Assembly: GCA_010094045.1 (NCBI GenBank)
Contig: ML986809.1
Span: 26,309-60,573 of the forward strand
DNA from: Lojkania enalia
Taxonomy: Eukaryota > Ascomycota > Dothideomycetes > Pleosporales
Reading direction: 5' to 3'
DNA length: 34,265 nt
Shown here: positions 1 through 11,653 of the stretch, piece after piece
Layout: every line of letters starts with the position of its first letter
Position numbering within the stretch: position 1 is the stretch's first letter
Program-made: the position numbers and the translations under genes
Notes under the pieces: model-generated
Databases searched by the model: none
Told to the model about the DNA's origin: nothing
What the model saw: only the letters and a program-made list of their open reading frames with translations

Positions 1-639
1 TCGGTTATATCTTTATTTAAAAAGCCCTTAAAAGTACTATCTAACTTCTTACTTAATATCTTATACTTATCCTTATATTATATAAGCTCAGCCTGAATTT
101 TAGAGTTATTATTAACCTTCTCTTCGTACTTATCGCTTTTAATACCTTTAATATAGGGTAAGTTCGAATTAAGAAGAAGATTATTATCGAATTAATTATA
201 TACTAATAGAGGCTCTTAATATCTAGAATAGTAATTAGTATATATCTATAATAAATAGATGTAATAAAAAATATAATAAACTTACTTCTACTCTAATTCT
301 AAAACTATAGCTAACTCTTTCTTAGATAGTCTCTTAATAAACTCTTACTATTTATTTTAAGCATCCTTACTTTTAAAGCTATTATTTTATAGTTTAAGAA
401 GGCTATCTTAATATATCTTATATATAACCTTCTATACAGCCCCTCTAGAGCTATATACCCATAATAGACTACAAGCTGATTCTTATATAGTAGATATATC
501 TTTCTCTTAACTAGTAGCCTTTAATAGAACTACTTAGTAACGTCTAAGACTAATCTTTTAGTTAATATACTCCTATTTTAAGTAGATAACCTTTAGTCTT
601 ACCTTTAACTAAGTATCTATTTACTTATAAGTATATATA

Positions 640-1179
640 TATATAATAAATAACTATAATAACTTACTAGACTTATAATTGTTAAAGCGCTTCTCTATTA
701 TAGCTTTAATAGCTTTATCTAATATCTTTTTTTTTCTTCTTCCCCTAGCGCTATATACTTAGCACTTTTCTATAGCTGCTTCTTCTTAGCACTTTTAGTA
801 GAGTAATTAGCAGTATAGGTACTCTTAATAGCCTTCTCTTTAATAGTAAGTAATATAGCCTTGTCTCTCTATTAGATAGCACGTTTAGTATTACTAAGTG
901 TACCCTTAAAGGGTACTATAAGGTTGGTTAGACGGCCTTTTTAAAAACCAGCTTAACCGCGTAGTAAAAGGACGTATTCGATTTTATAATCTTCTAACTA
1001 CTAGCCCTATATTTATTAGTAAACTATAATAAAAGACGGGTATAATTACTTACCTATATTAACTTCGCCTACTTATCTTAGTCGAAGTTAACTAGTAGCT
1101 CTAGTAGCTTTAGTAGTAGTAAGCTATCTAGACTATCGAGAAAATTATCGTTAATAGGCTCTATTTTAATAGTCGACAT
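640..1179 (-). pseudogene. Decayed reading frame of unknown function, minus strand
   Basis: From an ATG at 1179-1177 the minus strand reads MSTIKIEPIND, then a Leu-rich stretch (LDSLLLLKLLELL). Further down come a basic/hydrophobic segment and a Lys/Glu-rich stretch (TIKEKAIKSTY, then KSAKKKQL and GEEEKK near 720-830). The frame is broken by many TAG/TAA codons of the kind RIP makes, and one or more frame changes are likely. I do not recognise the family. The Lys/Glu-rich end could be a coiled coil or a nuclear protein tail. It may be a further transposon protein. The sequence from 1 to 640 is equally degraded and nothing in it could be named. Confidence 0.3.
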
Positions 1180-2314
1180 TTTATAGAAATTGTAATAAAA
1201 GTATATAATAAATTAAAGATTTAGAGTTATACTAATAAGAGTATAGTAAGAAGAAGAGTTATAGTAGGGTATTAGGCTCGACACAATAAGTATATATACT
1301 ATCTACTAGTATAGATTAGATAGAAGTAATAATAAAATATATACTCATCTAAATAAATATAAAATATTAGCCGGTTTAATATAAAAAACTATTACTAAAA
1401 AGTGTACTACTAGTTCTATAAGATAGTAAGTTATTATAGTTTTTTATTATAGTATTCTTATAATATATACTTATATACTTTATTAGCTTTACTTTATAAT
1501 CTTAATTCGGTACTAGCTTTTAGTATATACGTATCTTAGTATCTATATTTATATTTTAGGTATCTATTAATAAGCCTTAACTTAGCTTTATACTATTAAC
1601 CTTAATTATTAATATTAACTACTCTACTCTACTACTATTAATACGTAATATCTCGTACTTAAGGAATAGTACAATCTAAAATCGTTTCGACGGATAGTAA
1701 GTTTTCTCGAAAATAGCTCGCTGCTAAATCAGCTTGTAAAGTATCTATACTAGTAAAGCCTGCACTAGTAAAACCTATACTAGTAAAGTCTATACTAGTA
1801 AAACGTTGCTATTAGCTTAGAAGTAAATTATTACAGGTTTTTATTATAGTTATATACTAATAAGATATAGCTATTATACTTTAACAGATTAAACAATATT
1901 AGAAAAGTACTAAACTCCTCCTTTAAAAGCTCTCTTTTTCGCGGTTAATCTGTAAAATTACTACTATAGTTAGAAAGGATACTTATAGTAGTAAAATATG
2001 TTAGTAATAGAGCGTAATTAAAACTCTTTAAGAATCTATTAAGGCTTTTCTTATTAGATTCTTTAAAGGTATATATTTTTAATATAATTTATACTATATA
2101 ATACTAACTATACTAGACTATAATATATATATAATTTATATAAAGTAGGTTACTATTTAAAATAAGAATATATATTTAGTAAAGCGATACTATAAAAAGT
2201 TTAATCTTCTATTAGATTAGGATTATAATTTCTAGATAGTTTTAGGCTTAGAAAAAGCTACTTTAAATAAAACTAGTTCTCTACTATAATAATTTACTAT
2301 AATAAATATTTAAT
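1180..2314. other. RIP-degraded AT-rich stretch without a recognisable gene
   Basis: This stretch is composed almost entirely of TA-rich sequence, with stops in all frames I read. I found no transposase, reverse transcriptase or terminal-repeat signature in it. The one clear structure is the 15-bp tandem repeat listed separately. Confidence 0.6.
1746..1805. repeat. 15-bp tandem repeat, four units
   Basis: Four adjacent 15-bp units follow the pattern TRYACTAGTAAARYS, for example TATACTAGTAAAGCC then TGCACTAGTAAAACC. They differ almost only by C/T and G/A changes. Because 15 is a multiple of 3, the array would encode a five-residue repeat (YTSKx on the plus strand) if it ever lay in a gene. 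No surrounding frame could be identified. Confidence 0.8.
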
Positions 2315-2371
2315 ATATAATATATAATAAATATATAATATATAATAAATATATAATATATAATAAATATA
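2315..2371. repeat. 18-bp AT-only tandem repeat, left half
   Basis: Three copies of an 18-bp unit (ATATAATATATAATAAAT) end exactly at the TA where pogo-A begins. The same unit resumes just after pogo-A, at 6078 to about 6110. The transposon therefore inserted into this microsatellite-like array and split it. Confidence 0.75.
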
Positions 2372-3592
2372 ACGTAAGTAGTAAGTAAGTATACTAGGTA
2401 AGTAAGCGCACCATCTTATTAACTTTTTTAACTATTCTAGCGATATATTTTTACAACGTATTAAAATACTATAAATATAATATATATCCTTAATTAAGTA
2501 GTATTTATAGTACTCTTCTTATATGTATATAAGTTATACCTAGTCTCTCTACAGCAACTATAGTATATAGAAACCTACTAACTTGCACCTAATCGTGTTT
2601 TACTCTAATATATTTTACCCTCTAACTGCTGCTTAACTGCTATTTAAGTAATAATCTTCTCTCCCTCTACTTTTAATAAGGTGTCTTACTTCTAAATCCG
2701 CTTCTTTTTATACTATTTACGCGTTGTAGCAGCCTTATTTACTTTCTTAAGGCTAATAACTTAACTCTTCAGTAATATAGCTAAATGAAGTATTACCTTA
2801 GCACCTTTTTCGAGCTAATTAATTACTATAATAATAGAAGTAGGTAATAAGCTTTTATACCTTTAAATCTAATTATAAATTAATATTAATTAAACCTCTA
2901 ATTCGCGCTGGTTGCTTAATATTTTAGCTTCTTATATAAGAACCTCTAGCGTAGGTAGTATTAGCATATAAAGCTTTATATTAAGCTTTAATATTACTAC
3001 TTCTAGATTATATAGGATTAAACTAGCCCCTTAAAAGCTTATACGGATATTATTCTTTATAATTAATTGCTAGTAGGTAGTATAGAAAGCTAGAAGGAAC
3101 TTAAACTTTATAATATAATTAATATAGTCGTAGATTAAACTCTTAATCTAACTATTATATGCTCGCTTTAACGGCGAGAAGTAACCTATATTAAAAGGCT
3201 ATAAGAGGTATAATAAGTATAATAGTATATAGAGAGTATAGATTTTATTCTCCTTATAGATTGCCTAGAATTTAAGCAAGTTATAGCTCTTATAGCTATT
3301 AAGAATAAGTAGTTACTATACGTCTACTCGACGGTTCTTTATATATATAATAAAGTGCTTTAGCTATTTAACTCTAAGATTATTAGTTATCTATCTATTA
3401 TTGCTTAGTCCGATAGCCCAATTCTTAGGTATTTTATTACTCTTATACTAGGTAGAAAGGTAGTATTAGCTAGTAAAGATAATAAAAGGCAGGATCACTT
3501 ACCTAGTAGTATTAATTCCCTAGATTACTATAACCTACTTACAATTCCCTAGCTATATAGCTTTTAGTCAACTATATCTTTCTAAGCTAGTA

Positions 3593-5443
3593 ACGTGTTT
3601 ATAAGCGAGCGGCTACTATAAGTAAGCGGCTACCCCTACTAACTTTTCGCGACGCGTTACCTTCTAACTATAATAGCTTAACTAACTACTTCTTAATTGC
3701 TCTATAATAAAGTAGATATCTCTCTTACTATCTTAGCTATAAATTAACACTAAATAAGTAGCGTAAAACGTGCTGCTTTAATCTATATCTACTCTTAAAC
3801 AACTCTATAATAATAATATACTAGAATTACTACGCGATATAATTACCAGTCTAACTTAAAGAAGCTTACTTAGCTAGAAGAGGAGGTAATAACTAGATAT
3901 ATACTTAACCTAGATTTGCGAGGATTTCTACCTATACTAGATACTATATAAAATATAGTAAATAAGCTACTTACTAAGTATAGTACTAGCTAGATTAGTA
4001 AGCTATAACTATACAACTTTATTAAGTAAATAGATAGTTTTATTATATATTTCAATTAGCTATATAATTAATAGAGAACTCTATATAAGGATCTAGAGAC
4101 TATTAAGGCTTAGTTTAACCTTATAGTACGTACGAAGGCTACCTATAGTATCTATAATAAGGATACCTTTAACTTTAATAAGACAGGCTTTATAATAGGC
4201 AAGATATTAGCTTAGCTAGTTATTACTAACTTAGAGAGATAAGGTAGACTAAAGGCTATTCAGCTAGGTAATTATAAGTAGGTTACTATAATCTATATAG
4301 TTAACGCTATTAGGTAGGTAATCCTACCCTTTATTATCTTTACTAGCTAGTACTACCTCTCTATATAGTATAAGGAGGATAATATACTATACAACTAGGC
4401 TTTCGCGGTTAGTAATAATAGCTAGACTACTAATAAGCTTAGAGTAGAGTAGTTAAAGCACTTTATTAAGTATATAGCAGAGTGTAGAGTAGGCGCGCGC
4501 TAGCTACTTATTCTTAATAGTTATAAGAGCTATAACTCGCTTAAATTCTAACAGCTTTATAAAGAGAACAATATCTATACTCTCTATATACTACTATATT
4601 TATTATACCTTCTATAGCTACTTAATATTAGCTACTTTTTACTATTGAAGCGCGCGTATAGGCGCTAGATTAAAAGCTTAATACGCGATTATATTAACTA
4701 TATTATAAAGCTAGAGTTCTTACCTATCTTCTATATAGCTTATAAGTAGTTAATTATAAAAGAGAATATCTATATAAGTTTTTAAGGCGCTAGTATAGTC
4801 CTATATAATTTAGAAGTAGTAATATTAAAACTTAATATTAAGTTTTATATACTAATACCGCCTGCGCTAAAGGTTATCCTCTAAAAAGCTAAAATACTAA
4901 GTAACGCACGCGAGCTAGACACTTAATTAATATTAATTTATAATAGGATTTAAAGGTATAAAAGCTTATTACCTACTTCTATTATTATAGCGTTTAACCA
5001 GTTTAAAAAAGGCGCTAAAGTAATAGTATATAAAAGTACGCTTATATATAATTGGATTACGAGGCTTAAGAAAGTAAATAAAGCTGCTACAACGCGTAGA
5101 AAGCATAAAAAGAAGAGGATCTAGTAGAAAGGTACCTTAATAAAGGTAGAGGTAGAGGATATTATTACTTAAAAAGACGTTAAGCAGCAGCTAGAAGAGG
5201 AAATATATTAAGGTAAGGCGCGATTAGATATAAATTAGTAGACTTTAGCGTGCTACAGCTACTATAGAGAAACTAGCTATAATTTAAGAACCTATAAAAA
5301 AGATACTATAGATACTCCTTAATCTAGCGCAGCTTAAATATTATAATTATCTTATTATATTATTAAGATAGATTACTATAAAGGCGTAAAAAGTTAGTAG
5401 GAGTAGCTACTTACTTATAGTAGCTGCTTACTTATAAACATGT
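3593..5443 (+). mobile_element. Pogo-B: pogo/Fot1-like element nested in pogo-A
   Basis: The element is 1851 bp, flanked by TA at 3591-3592 and 5444-5445. Its terminal repeats begin ACGTGTTTATAAGCGAGC (left) and ACATGTTTATAAGTAAGC (right, reverse complement), and match for about 55 bp with only transition differences. The empty site is visible in pogo-C, where the flanks (AGCTAGTA and ACAACTAG) are contiguous near 8447-8461. Each terminal repeat holds two copies of an AAGYRAGCRGCTAC unit 17 bp apart. Pogo-C is the same length and subfamily but in the opposite orientation. Confidence 0.95.
3800..5340 (+). pseudogene. Pogo-B transposase (DDE_1, CENP-B-like), RIP-destroyed
   Basis: In order, the plus-strand frame holds a CENP-B/Tc5-type helix-turn-helix region (RGFLPILD near 3920-3950, then a NKLLTKYS-like helix). 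The first catalytic motif follows at 4168-4191 and reads FNFNKTGF, where the family has FDETGF. A GQYHLS-like segment lies near 4345. The second motif near 4504-4540 reads LILNSYKSY, where the family has LILDGHESH. A basic tail comes near 5090-5130. Asp-to-Asn, Glu-to-Lys and His-to-Tyr at catalytic positions are all G-to-A or C-to-T changes. The frame also has many TAG/TAA codons, so no active protein can be made. Full-length relatives have roughly 500-550 residues. Confidence 0.9.
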
Positions 5444-6077
5444 TAACAACTAGTTTAAGTAATATCTTACCTATTATAAAGCTAGCTTTATTAAAGTTGT
5501 AGACATTCTTATTATAGATACTATATATAGCTTTCGTACGCGCTATAAGCTTAAACTAGATTCTAATAATCTTAGGATCTTCGTATAAAACTTTCTAATA
5601 ATTATATAGTCGATTATATCGTATTTTAAAGCTATTTATTTACTTAATAAAGTTCCTAGGCTATTTCTAGCTAACCTATCTAGCGCCGCGCTTAGTAAGC
5701 AGCTTATCTATTATATCTTATATAGTATCTAGAGAAGGTATAAATCCTCACGAATCTAGGTTAAATATATATATAATAATAGCCTTCTCTTCTAGCTTAG
5801 TAAGCTTCTTTAAATTTAGCTTACAATTATATTATATAGTAATTCTGTCGCATCGTCGATATATTATTCTTTAAGAGATATTATATATAGAAGTAGTATA
5901 TCTTTTACTTTAAAGTTGCTTATTATTAATAGCTAAGATAGCTAGAGAGATATCTATTTTATTATAGCTAGATTAGGTATTTATAGGTTAAGCTATTATT
6001 ATTAGAAGGTAGAGTATTATATAAAGTTAGTAAGGTAGCGCGCTCGCTTACCTAGCGCGCTTATTTACTACTTATAT

Positions 6078-6112
6078 TATAATATATAATAAATATATAA
6101 TATATAATTATT
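6078..6112. repeat. 18-bp AT-only tandem repeat, right half
   Basis: This continues the 18-bp AT array seen at 2315-2371 and begins at the TA duplicated by pogo-A insertion. Confidence 0.65.
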
Positions 6113-6166
6113 TTCTATAATTATAGAAAAACTTTATAGAGTACTCCTACCTTAACCTTATACCCT

Positions 6167-6294
6167 AGTACTAAGAACTCTACTCTAACCTTAACCTTAA
6201 TACTAAAAACCTCTATCTAATCTATATCTTAATATTAAAAACTTTACCTTAATTCTAACTCTAGTACTAAAAACCCCGAATCTAACTTTAACCT
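6167..6294. repeat. 32-bp minisatellite, four units
   Basis: The motif ARTAYTAARAAC recurs at 6167, 6199, 6231 and 6263, a strict 32-bp period. The units continue with a CT/AACCTTAA-rich half. They have diverged mainly by C/T and G/A transitions. A shorter, out-of-phase copy of the start motif lies at about 6140. The array adjoins the point where pogo-F loses its transposase. Confidence 0.8.
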
Positions 6295-6329
6295 AGATAA
6301 AGTATTATATACTTTATTTACTAGTCTAG

Positions 6330-6891
6330 TAATACTATACTTTACTTTAGTATTATATACTAGGTTAAACTAGCTACTAATAACTTTAAAATTCTTATAA
6401 AGAACTCTTTAATAGTTATATTTTTAATAGAAGTATATTTTAAGTTTAATAATATAATTAATAAAGTTTATTAGCTAGTTTTTACTAACCTAATCTATAA
6501 AGCAAGCTCTAAGTAAATAGTTAGCTATATCTTATATACTATCGATTATAGGAGGGTATCTATAAGATAATAGGTCTAGTATATACTATATTATAGTTAA
6601 TTCTTCTAACTTTATAAGCTTCTTTAAATTAGGCTTATAATTATATTATAAAGGTTTACTAGTATATTAGTTTTTAAGCGTTATTTAGGGAATATTATAA
6701 ATAGCTGTAGTACTTTATATACTCTAAATTTAATCTTAATTAATAGTTAAAATAGCTAGTAATATCTAACCTTTTTAATAGCTTATTTAAGGTTAAGGTA
6801 GTTACTATATTATATTATAAGTAGGTAGAATATAACTTCTTAGTAAAAATAGGTAACTTAATTAGGTAGATAACTTGCTTATAAAATATAT
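6330..6891 (-). mobile_element. Pogo-F: 5' fragment of a pogo-like element
   Basis: Only the transposase 5' end of this element survives. Its terminal repeat starts at 6891 (reverse complement ATATATTTTATAAGCAAG) next to TA at 6892-6893, and holds two AAGCAAGTTATCT-like units 17 bp apart. Inward, the minus strand encodes the N-terminal transposase region: ELEELTI near 6610, a PPIIDSI-like helix near 6545, NYLLRA, and VSKNxLINF near 6480. The homology stops before the first catalytic motif, at about 6330. From there down to 6113 the sequence is the 32-bp array, and pogo-A's array follows. No second terminal repeat was found. The terminal repeat differs from those of A-E, so this is a separate subfamily. 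Confidence 0.75.
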
Positions 6892-7232
6892 TATTTAATA
6901 AACTACTTAATTTACTACTTAGTTAATTACTTAATTAATCTTATATAGGATTTAGAAATTATAAAGTAATTAGGGTTAAAAGTAAATAAAACTAATTATA
7001 TCTTAGTAATTAGATTATTTTCTAGCTTAGATTAGTATTAATTAGACTAGATTTACTAGATTAAAATATAAATTAATTTGTTTTATAATCTAGTTTATCT
7101 AATTCTAATTTAGATAAGTTTTTAGAGTTTTAAAAAACTAGTATTTAGTATATATAAATAACGTTTATAAGTTTAGAGCTTTATAGTATAAGATTAGAAT
7201 TGTCTTAATATTAATAGAATAGGTTTTCTTTA

Positions 7233-9083
7233 ATATGTTTATAAGCGAGCGGCTACTATAAATAAGCGGCTACCCCTACTAACTTTTTACACCTTTACAG
7301 CGATCTATTTTAATAACGTAATAAGATAATTATAATATTTAAACTACGCTAGATTAAAGAGTATTTATAGTATCTTTCTTATAGGTTTTTAAGTTATAGC
7401 TAGTTTCTCTACAACAGCTATAGCGCGCTAAAACCTACTAACTTATATCTAATCGCGCCTTACCTTAATATATTTCCCCTTCTAACTGCTACTTAACGTC
7501 TTTTTAAGTAATAATATCCTCTACCTCTACCTTTATTAAGGTACTTTTCTACTAGATCCTCTTCTTTTTACGCTTTCTACGTGTTATAGCAGCCTTATTT
7601 ACTTTCTTAAGCCTCGCGATCTAATTATATATAAGTATACTTTCGTATACTATTACTTTAGCGCCTTTTTTAAGCTGGTTAAGTACTATAATAATAGAAG
7701 TAGGCGATAAGCTTTTATACCTCTAAATCCTATTGTAAATTAATATTAATTAAGCGTCTAGCTCGCACGCGTTACTTAGTATTTTAGCTTTTTAGAGGGT
7801 AACCTCTAGCGTAGGTAGTATTAGCGTATAAAGCTTAATATTAAGCTTTAATATCACCGCCTCTAAATTATATAAGACTAGGCTAGCGTTTTAAAAGCTT
7901 ATATAGATGTTCTCTTTTATAATTAACTATTTATAAGCTGTATAGAAGGTAGGTAAGAACTCTAGCTTTATAATATAGTTAATATAGTCGTATATTAAGC
8001 TTTTAATCTAGCGCCTGTACGCGCGCTTTAATAGTAAGAAGTAACTAATATTAAATAGTTGTAGAAGGTGCGATAAATATAGTAGTATATAGAGAGTATA
8101 GATATTATTCTCCTTGTAAAGCTGTTGGAATTTAAGCGAGTTATAGCTCTTATAGCTATTAAGAATAAGCAGCTAGCGCGCGCCTACCCTACACTCTACT
8201 ATATACTTAATAAAGTGCTTTAACTACTCTACTCTAAGCTTATTAGTAGTTTAGCTGTTATTACTAACCGTAAAAGCCTAGTTATATAGTATATTATCCT
8301 CCTCGTACTATATAGAGAGGTAGTACTAGCTAGTAAAGATAATAAAGGGTAGAATTACCTACCTAGTAGCGTTAACTATATAGATTATAGTAACCCACTT
8401 ATAATTACCTAGCTAAATAGCCTTTAGTCTACCTTATCTCTCTAAGCTAGTAACAACTAGCTAAGCTAATATCTTATCTATTATAAAGCCTGTCTCGTCG
8501 AAGTTAAAGGTATCTTTATTATAGATACTATAGGTAGCCTTTATACGCGCTATAAGGTCGAACTAAACTCTAATAGTCTTTAGATCCTTATATAGAGCTC
8601 TTTATCAATTATACGGCCGATTAAAACGTATAATAAGGCTGTCTATTCGCTTAATAAAGTTGTACGGCTATAGCTTACTAACCTAGCCAGTACTGTGCTT
8701 AGTAAGCAGCTTATTTACTATATCTCGTATAGCATCTAATATAGGCGGAAATCCTCGCGAATCTAGGTTAAATATATACCTAGTTATTACCTCCTCTTCT
8801 AGCTAAGTAAGCTTCTTTAAGTTAGGCTAGTAATCGTGTTATATAGTAATTCTAGTATATTATTATCGTAGAGTCGTTCGGGGGTAGGTATAGATTAAAG
8901 TAGCGCGTTTTATACTACTTATTTAGTGTTAATTTATAGCTAAAATAGTAAGGGAGATATCTGCTTTATTATAGGGTAATTAAGAAGTAGTTGGTTAAGC
9001 TATTATAGTTAGAAGGTAACGCGTCGCGAAAAGTTGGTAGGGGTAGCTACTCGCTTATAGTAGCCGCTCGCTTATAAACACGT
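7233..9083 (-). mobile_element. Pogo-C: pogo/Fot1-like element inserted in the Copia relic
   Basis: This 1851-bp element has the same length and terminal repeats as pogo-B, in reverse orientation. TA lies at 7231-7232 and 9084-9085. The left end reads ATATGTTTATAAGC, where the ACGT tip became ATAT by RIP; the right end, reverse complemented, reads ACGTGTTTATAAGC. Two 17-bp-spaced AAGCGAGCGGCTAC-type units lie in each end. It splits the Copia reading frame just after the integrase. Confidence 0.95.
7330..8900 (-). pseudogene. Pogo-C transposase (DDE_1), least damaged of the pogo copies
   Basis: The minus-strand frame matches pogo-A and pogo-B throughout. The first catalytic motif, near 8485-8512, still reads FNFDETGFII, the intact family form. 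The second, near 8135-8175, reads LILNSYKSY, with Asp changed to Asn and His to Tyr. An RGFPPI-like helix near 8750 and a basic C-terminal tail near 7560-7600 are visible. TAG/TAA codons still interrupt the frame in many places, so it is inactive. Retention of DETGF suggests this copy went through fewer RIP cycles or is younger than A. Confidence 0.85.
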
Positions 9084-9085
9084 TA

Positions 9086-10480
9086 AATATAATATCTCTA
9101 ATATAGATAACCTTCCCTTAATAAGCTTTACTTTTTTCTTTTAGTAGCTAGATATAATATATATTTAATATATTATATCTAACTAGGTATTTAATTAGTA
9201 TATATAAGCTTAGCTTATCTTTTCCTAATATCTATATATATAGTATATAGGCTCTATACCTATAGAAGTATAGGTAAGTAATTAAAGGCTTCTTATTATA
9301 TACTATTTTAAATAGAGTTTTCTAACTAATTAAGTAAGTAGAAGTTTAATTAAAAAGATATCTTATAGTAATATAGACTTTAAAAGTAAGAGATATAGGT
9401 AGATCTAATCTAACTTATATTAATTAAGACCGGTTAATAAGATTCTTACTAGAGTACTTAGTAGATCTATTCTACTCTTCTATATAGAGTAATCTAATTT
9501 GAAATCTGATACCTTCTTAATTATAGTAGTCTCGAGCTGAATCGTCTATAAGACTATATTTTCTCTTATTATCTACTATTAGAAATATAATAGTAGTATT
9601 AAATTCGTGTTTAATTAATCGATCTAGTTATTTAAAGATATTAAGAAGCGTTAATTTATTATATTTAGGAATTAAATATATTAAATTAAACTTTATATAT
9701 AGATTAAATCTATAAAATATATATTAGTAGTTATTATAACTAATAGTATCGAGCTGAATAATATTAATAGCAACTGTTTTAAATAGATAAAAAGTACTTA
9801 TCTTATAACTAACTCGTTAAGAGATAATCTAATAGGCTTTATTTTATATATATTTCTTATAGTTAATTATAGTTAATATAGATCTCTTCTAAGGCTAAAT
9901 ACTTTAAGTATTATCTACTAGATAATCGATTATACTACTACTTATATATCCTATTAAAATATAAAGCTAAGACTTTATAAGTAATTAAAACTAAAGTAGT
10001 AGAGCTAAATATTATAGTCTATATTAATTAGTTGTAAATATAGGTATCTAAGATAGTTATTAAAGTATAGATACTAGCGGCTTAGTATAATATACAACTA
10101 GCTAATAACCTCCTAGTTAAGTTAGAGATATAATATCTTTCTAGAATCCTCTTATTAAGTAATATAGTAGATTCCAACCTAAGTTGAAATAGATATTTAA
10201 TAAGAAGAGCTAAGAGAGAAATACTAGACTAGTAAAGAAGTTAGGAATTAAGGTAACTTATTTTAGAGTTATTAACTTCGTCCTATTAGGTGTTAATAGA
10301 GGTATAATAACTTCTCCCTATACTATAATAGATATCTCTATTCCGCCTGCGAGTACGATATTATTAGAAGTAGTAGGTACTATCTATTAAAACTTAGTAG
10401 GATTATTATAGATATAGATATTAGTAGCTAGATTAAGAGTCTAAGAGTAGAGAAGTAGATAATACTAATATAGCAGTTAA
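9086..10480 (-). pseudogene. Copia protease-integrase segment, RIP-destroyed
   Basis: On the minus strand, protease sequence near 10330-10365 reads LAGGIEIS, the segment after the usual DTGAS site. It is followed by a stretch resembling the protease-to-integrase linker of fungal Copia elements. The GAG-pre-integrase and zinc-binding part lies near 9930-10080. The integrase core includes a QLTLLNTFKRFDR-like segment near 9620-9660 and VDNKRKYS near 9556-9590, where the family has an Asp-Asn-Glu-containing motif. The frame ends in the Copia-specific KLxPRAxIGYLVGY-like block near 9150-9215, here YLVRYN, and an RDI box. Stops are TAG/TAA throughout. Confidence 0.8.
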
Positions 10481-10499
10481 CAGTTAAAGGCTGAAAAGT

Positions 10500-11645
10500 A
10501 GACTATATAGGTATTATATAGCTCTATAGTAGGGCTATCGCTAGTACTAATTTCTATTAAATTAGACTCTATTAGTTTATTAGAATTCTTATTCTTTTAC
10601 TTCTTAAAATATTAAGCTTTATCTCTAACTCTATTTAGTATACCCCTTTTATTGTTAGCCTTATATTTAGTAATCTTCTTAGCTTTTTTAAAGTTTTTAA
10701 TAAATTCTCTTATTCTAAAGCCTATAATAATATATAGATATTAATTCTAGAAGTAAATATCTCTATAGAAGTAGAGTTTAGTTGGTTTATTCTTAGTTCT
10801 TACTCTCTTTTTACTATATAGAGATTCTTGTTAATTTAGTATAACGCTAAAAACTCTACTATAAATATTAGCCTTTCTTAATTTTATCGTATAATAGTAG
10901 TATAAGAAGCTAGCTAAAACGGTTGTTAGCTAAGTATTATCTAGAATTAGCTAATTGCGATTAATATTCCAGATCTCCTCTACATTAAATATATTAATAG
11001 CGATATTAGTAGAGTAGCTAGAATCGATCTATTTAATAGTTTAAATAAGATCCTTATAAGAGTAGAAGCTATATACATCTAGTAAGCTAAGCTGCTTAGC
11101 TCTATTATATATAGTAAGAAACTCGTTGTACTAGTTCTTAATATTTAATTAGTAGGTATAGAGGACTTTTACAGATTTATAGGCTTTCTAAACTTAATAC
11201 TCTTAGTCTACTTTTATTAGAGAGTAGAGATTATAGAGTATTTTAAGCTATATATAGATTAAGTCTTAATTTTTAATCTAATAGAGATTATTCTAACTAA
11301 TTATTTTAGTAATATATACTTTAATTTAGCCTAACTTATTTTTCAGGCGTTAATATTCTTTAATTTCTCTATAATAGGAATTAATATTAATATTATACTA
11401 ATTAAAGGCTTTTTAACTAGGCTTAATAGCTGGTAATACAACTGTATTAATAGCTGTAGAAGGCTAGATAGGCTTTTCTAGCCCTTAAAAAGGTTAATAG
11501 GGTTATTTAGGGTTAATATATTTCTATATATCTCCTATATTAGTTAGATACTTAATTATAAAGATCTAAAGCTTCTCGTTATTCTAGTTTTTAAGGATAA
11601 TATCTATTTAGACGGCGTTCTTTAATATTATAATAATAGTATTAA
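10500..11645 (-). pseudogene. Copia gag, RIP-destroyed
   Basis: The start near 11640-11600 reads as a TPSKxISSLKT-like opening, close to the W-containing block (xWxxWxxQ) at the head of Copia gag proteins. The YRNILTLNNP block near 11510-11530 and a KKPLISIILIL block near 11400 follow. A degraded zinc-knuckle region lies near 10747-10776: its minus strand reads LYFYRDIYF, where Cys-to-Tyr changes have removed the metal ligands. The frame is broken many times by TAG/TAA. Gag would have packaged the element's RNA into virus-like particles. Confidence 0.7.
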
Positions 11646-11653
11646 TAGAGCGG

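Larger units (their letters stand above)
2450..5990 (-). pseudogene. Pogo-A transposase (DDE_1, CENP-B-like), RIP-destroyed and interrupted
   Basis: The minus-strand frame is collinear with the transposases of pogo-B and pogo-C. The N-terminal helix-turn-helix part and first catalytic motif lie at about 5450-5990. The rest of the catalytic domain and a basic C-terminal tail lie at about 2450-3590. Pogo-B separates the two parts. Numerous TAG/TAA codons interrupt the frame. In active relatives this protein binds the terminal repeats and catalyses cut-and-paste movement into TA sites. The limits given are approximate because start and stop codons cannot be identified after RIP. Confidence 0.8.
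2372..6077 (-). mobile_element. Pogo-A: pogo/Fot1-like DNA transposon, split by pogo-B
   Basis: Terminal inverted repeats run inward from 2372 (ACGTAAGTAGTAAG) and 6077 (reverse complement ATATAAGTAGTAAA). They match over more than 50 bp, with mainly C/T and G/A differences. TA duplications flank the element at 2370-2371 and 6078-6079. Without pogo-B and its duplicated TA the element is 1853 bp, a usual size for fungal pogo/Fot1 elements. The transposase lies on the minus strand and is homologous to pogo-B and pogo-C. Both visible catalytic motifs are mutated: the FDETGF-type motif near 5461-5500 reads NFNKASF, and the LILDGHES-type motif near 3283-3315 has Asn for Asp. It is inactive. Confidence 0.92.
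6894..11653 (-). mobile_element. Ty1/Copia retrotransposon relic, split by pogo-C
   Basis: The minus strand carries, in order, gag (about 11640-10500), aspartic protease (about 10450-10250) and integrase (about 10080-9090). The last 340 bp of polyprotein sequence resume at 7231-6894, beyond pogo-C. The reverse transcriptase and RNase H expected after the integrase are missing; the element is cut off at pogo-F. No LTR of its own was recognised. RIP-type stops pervade it. The solo Gypsy-1-type LTR at 11654-11866 lies just upstream of the gag. Confidence 0.85.
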
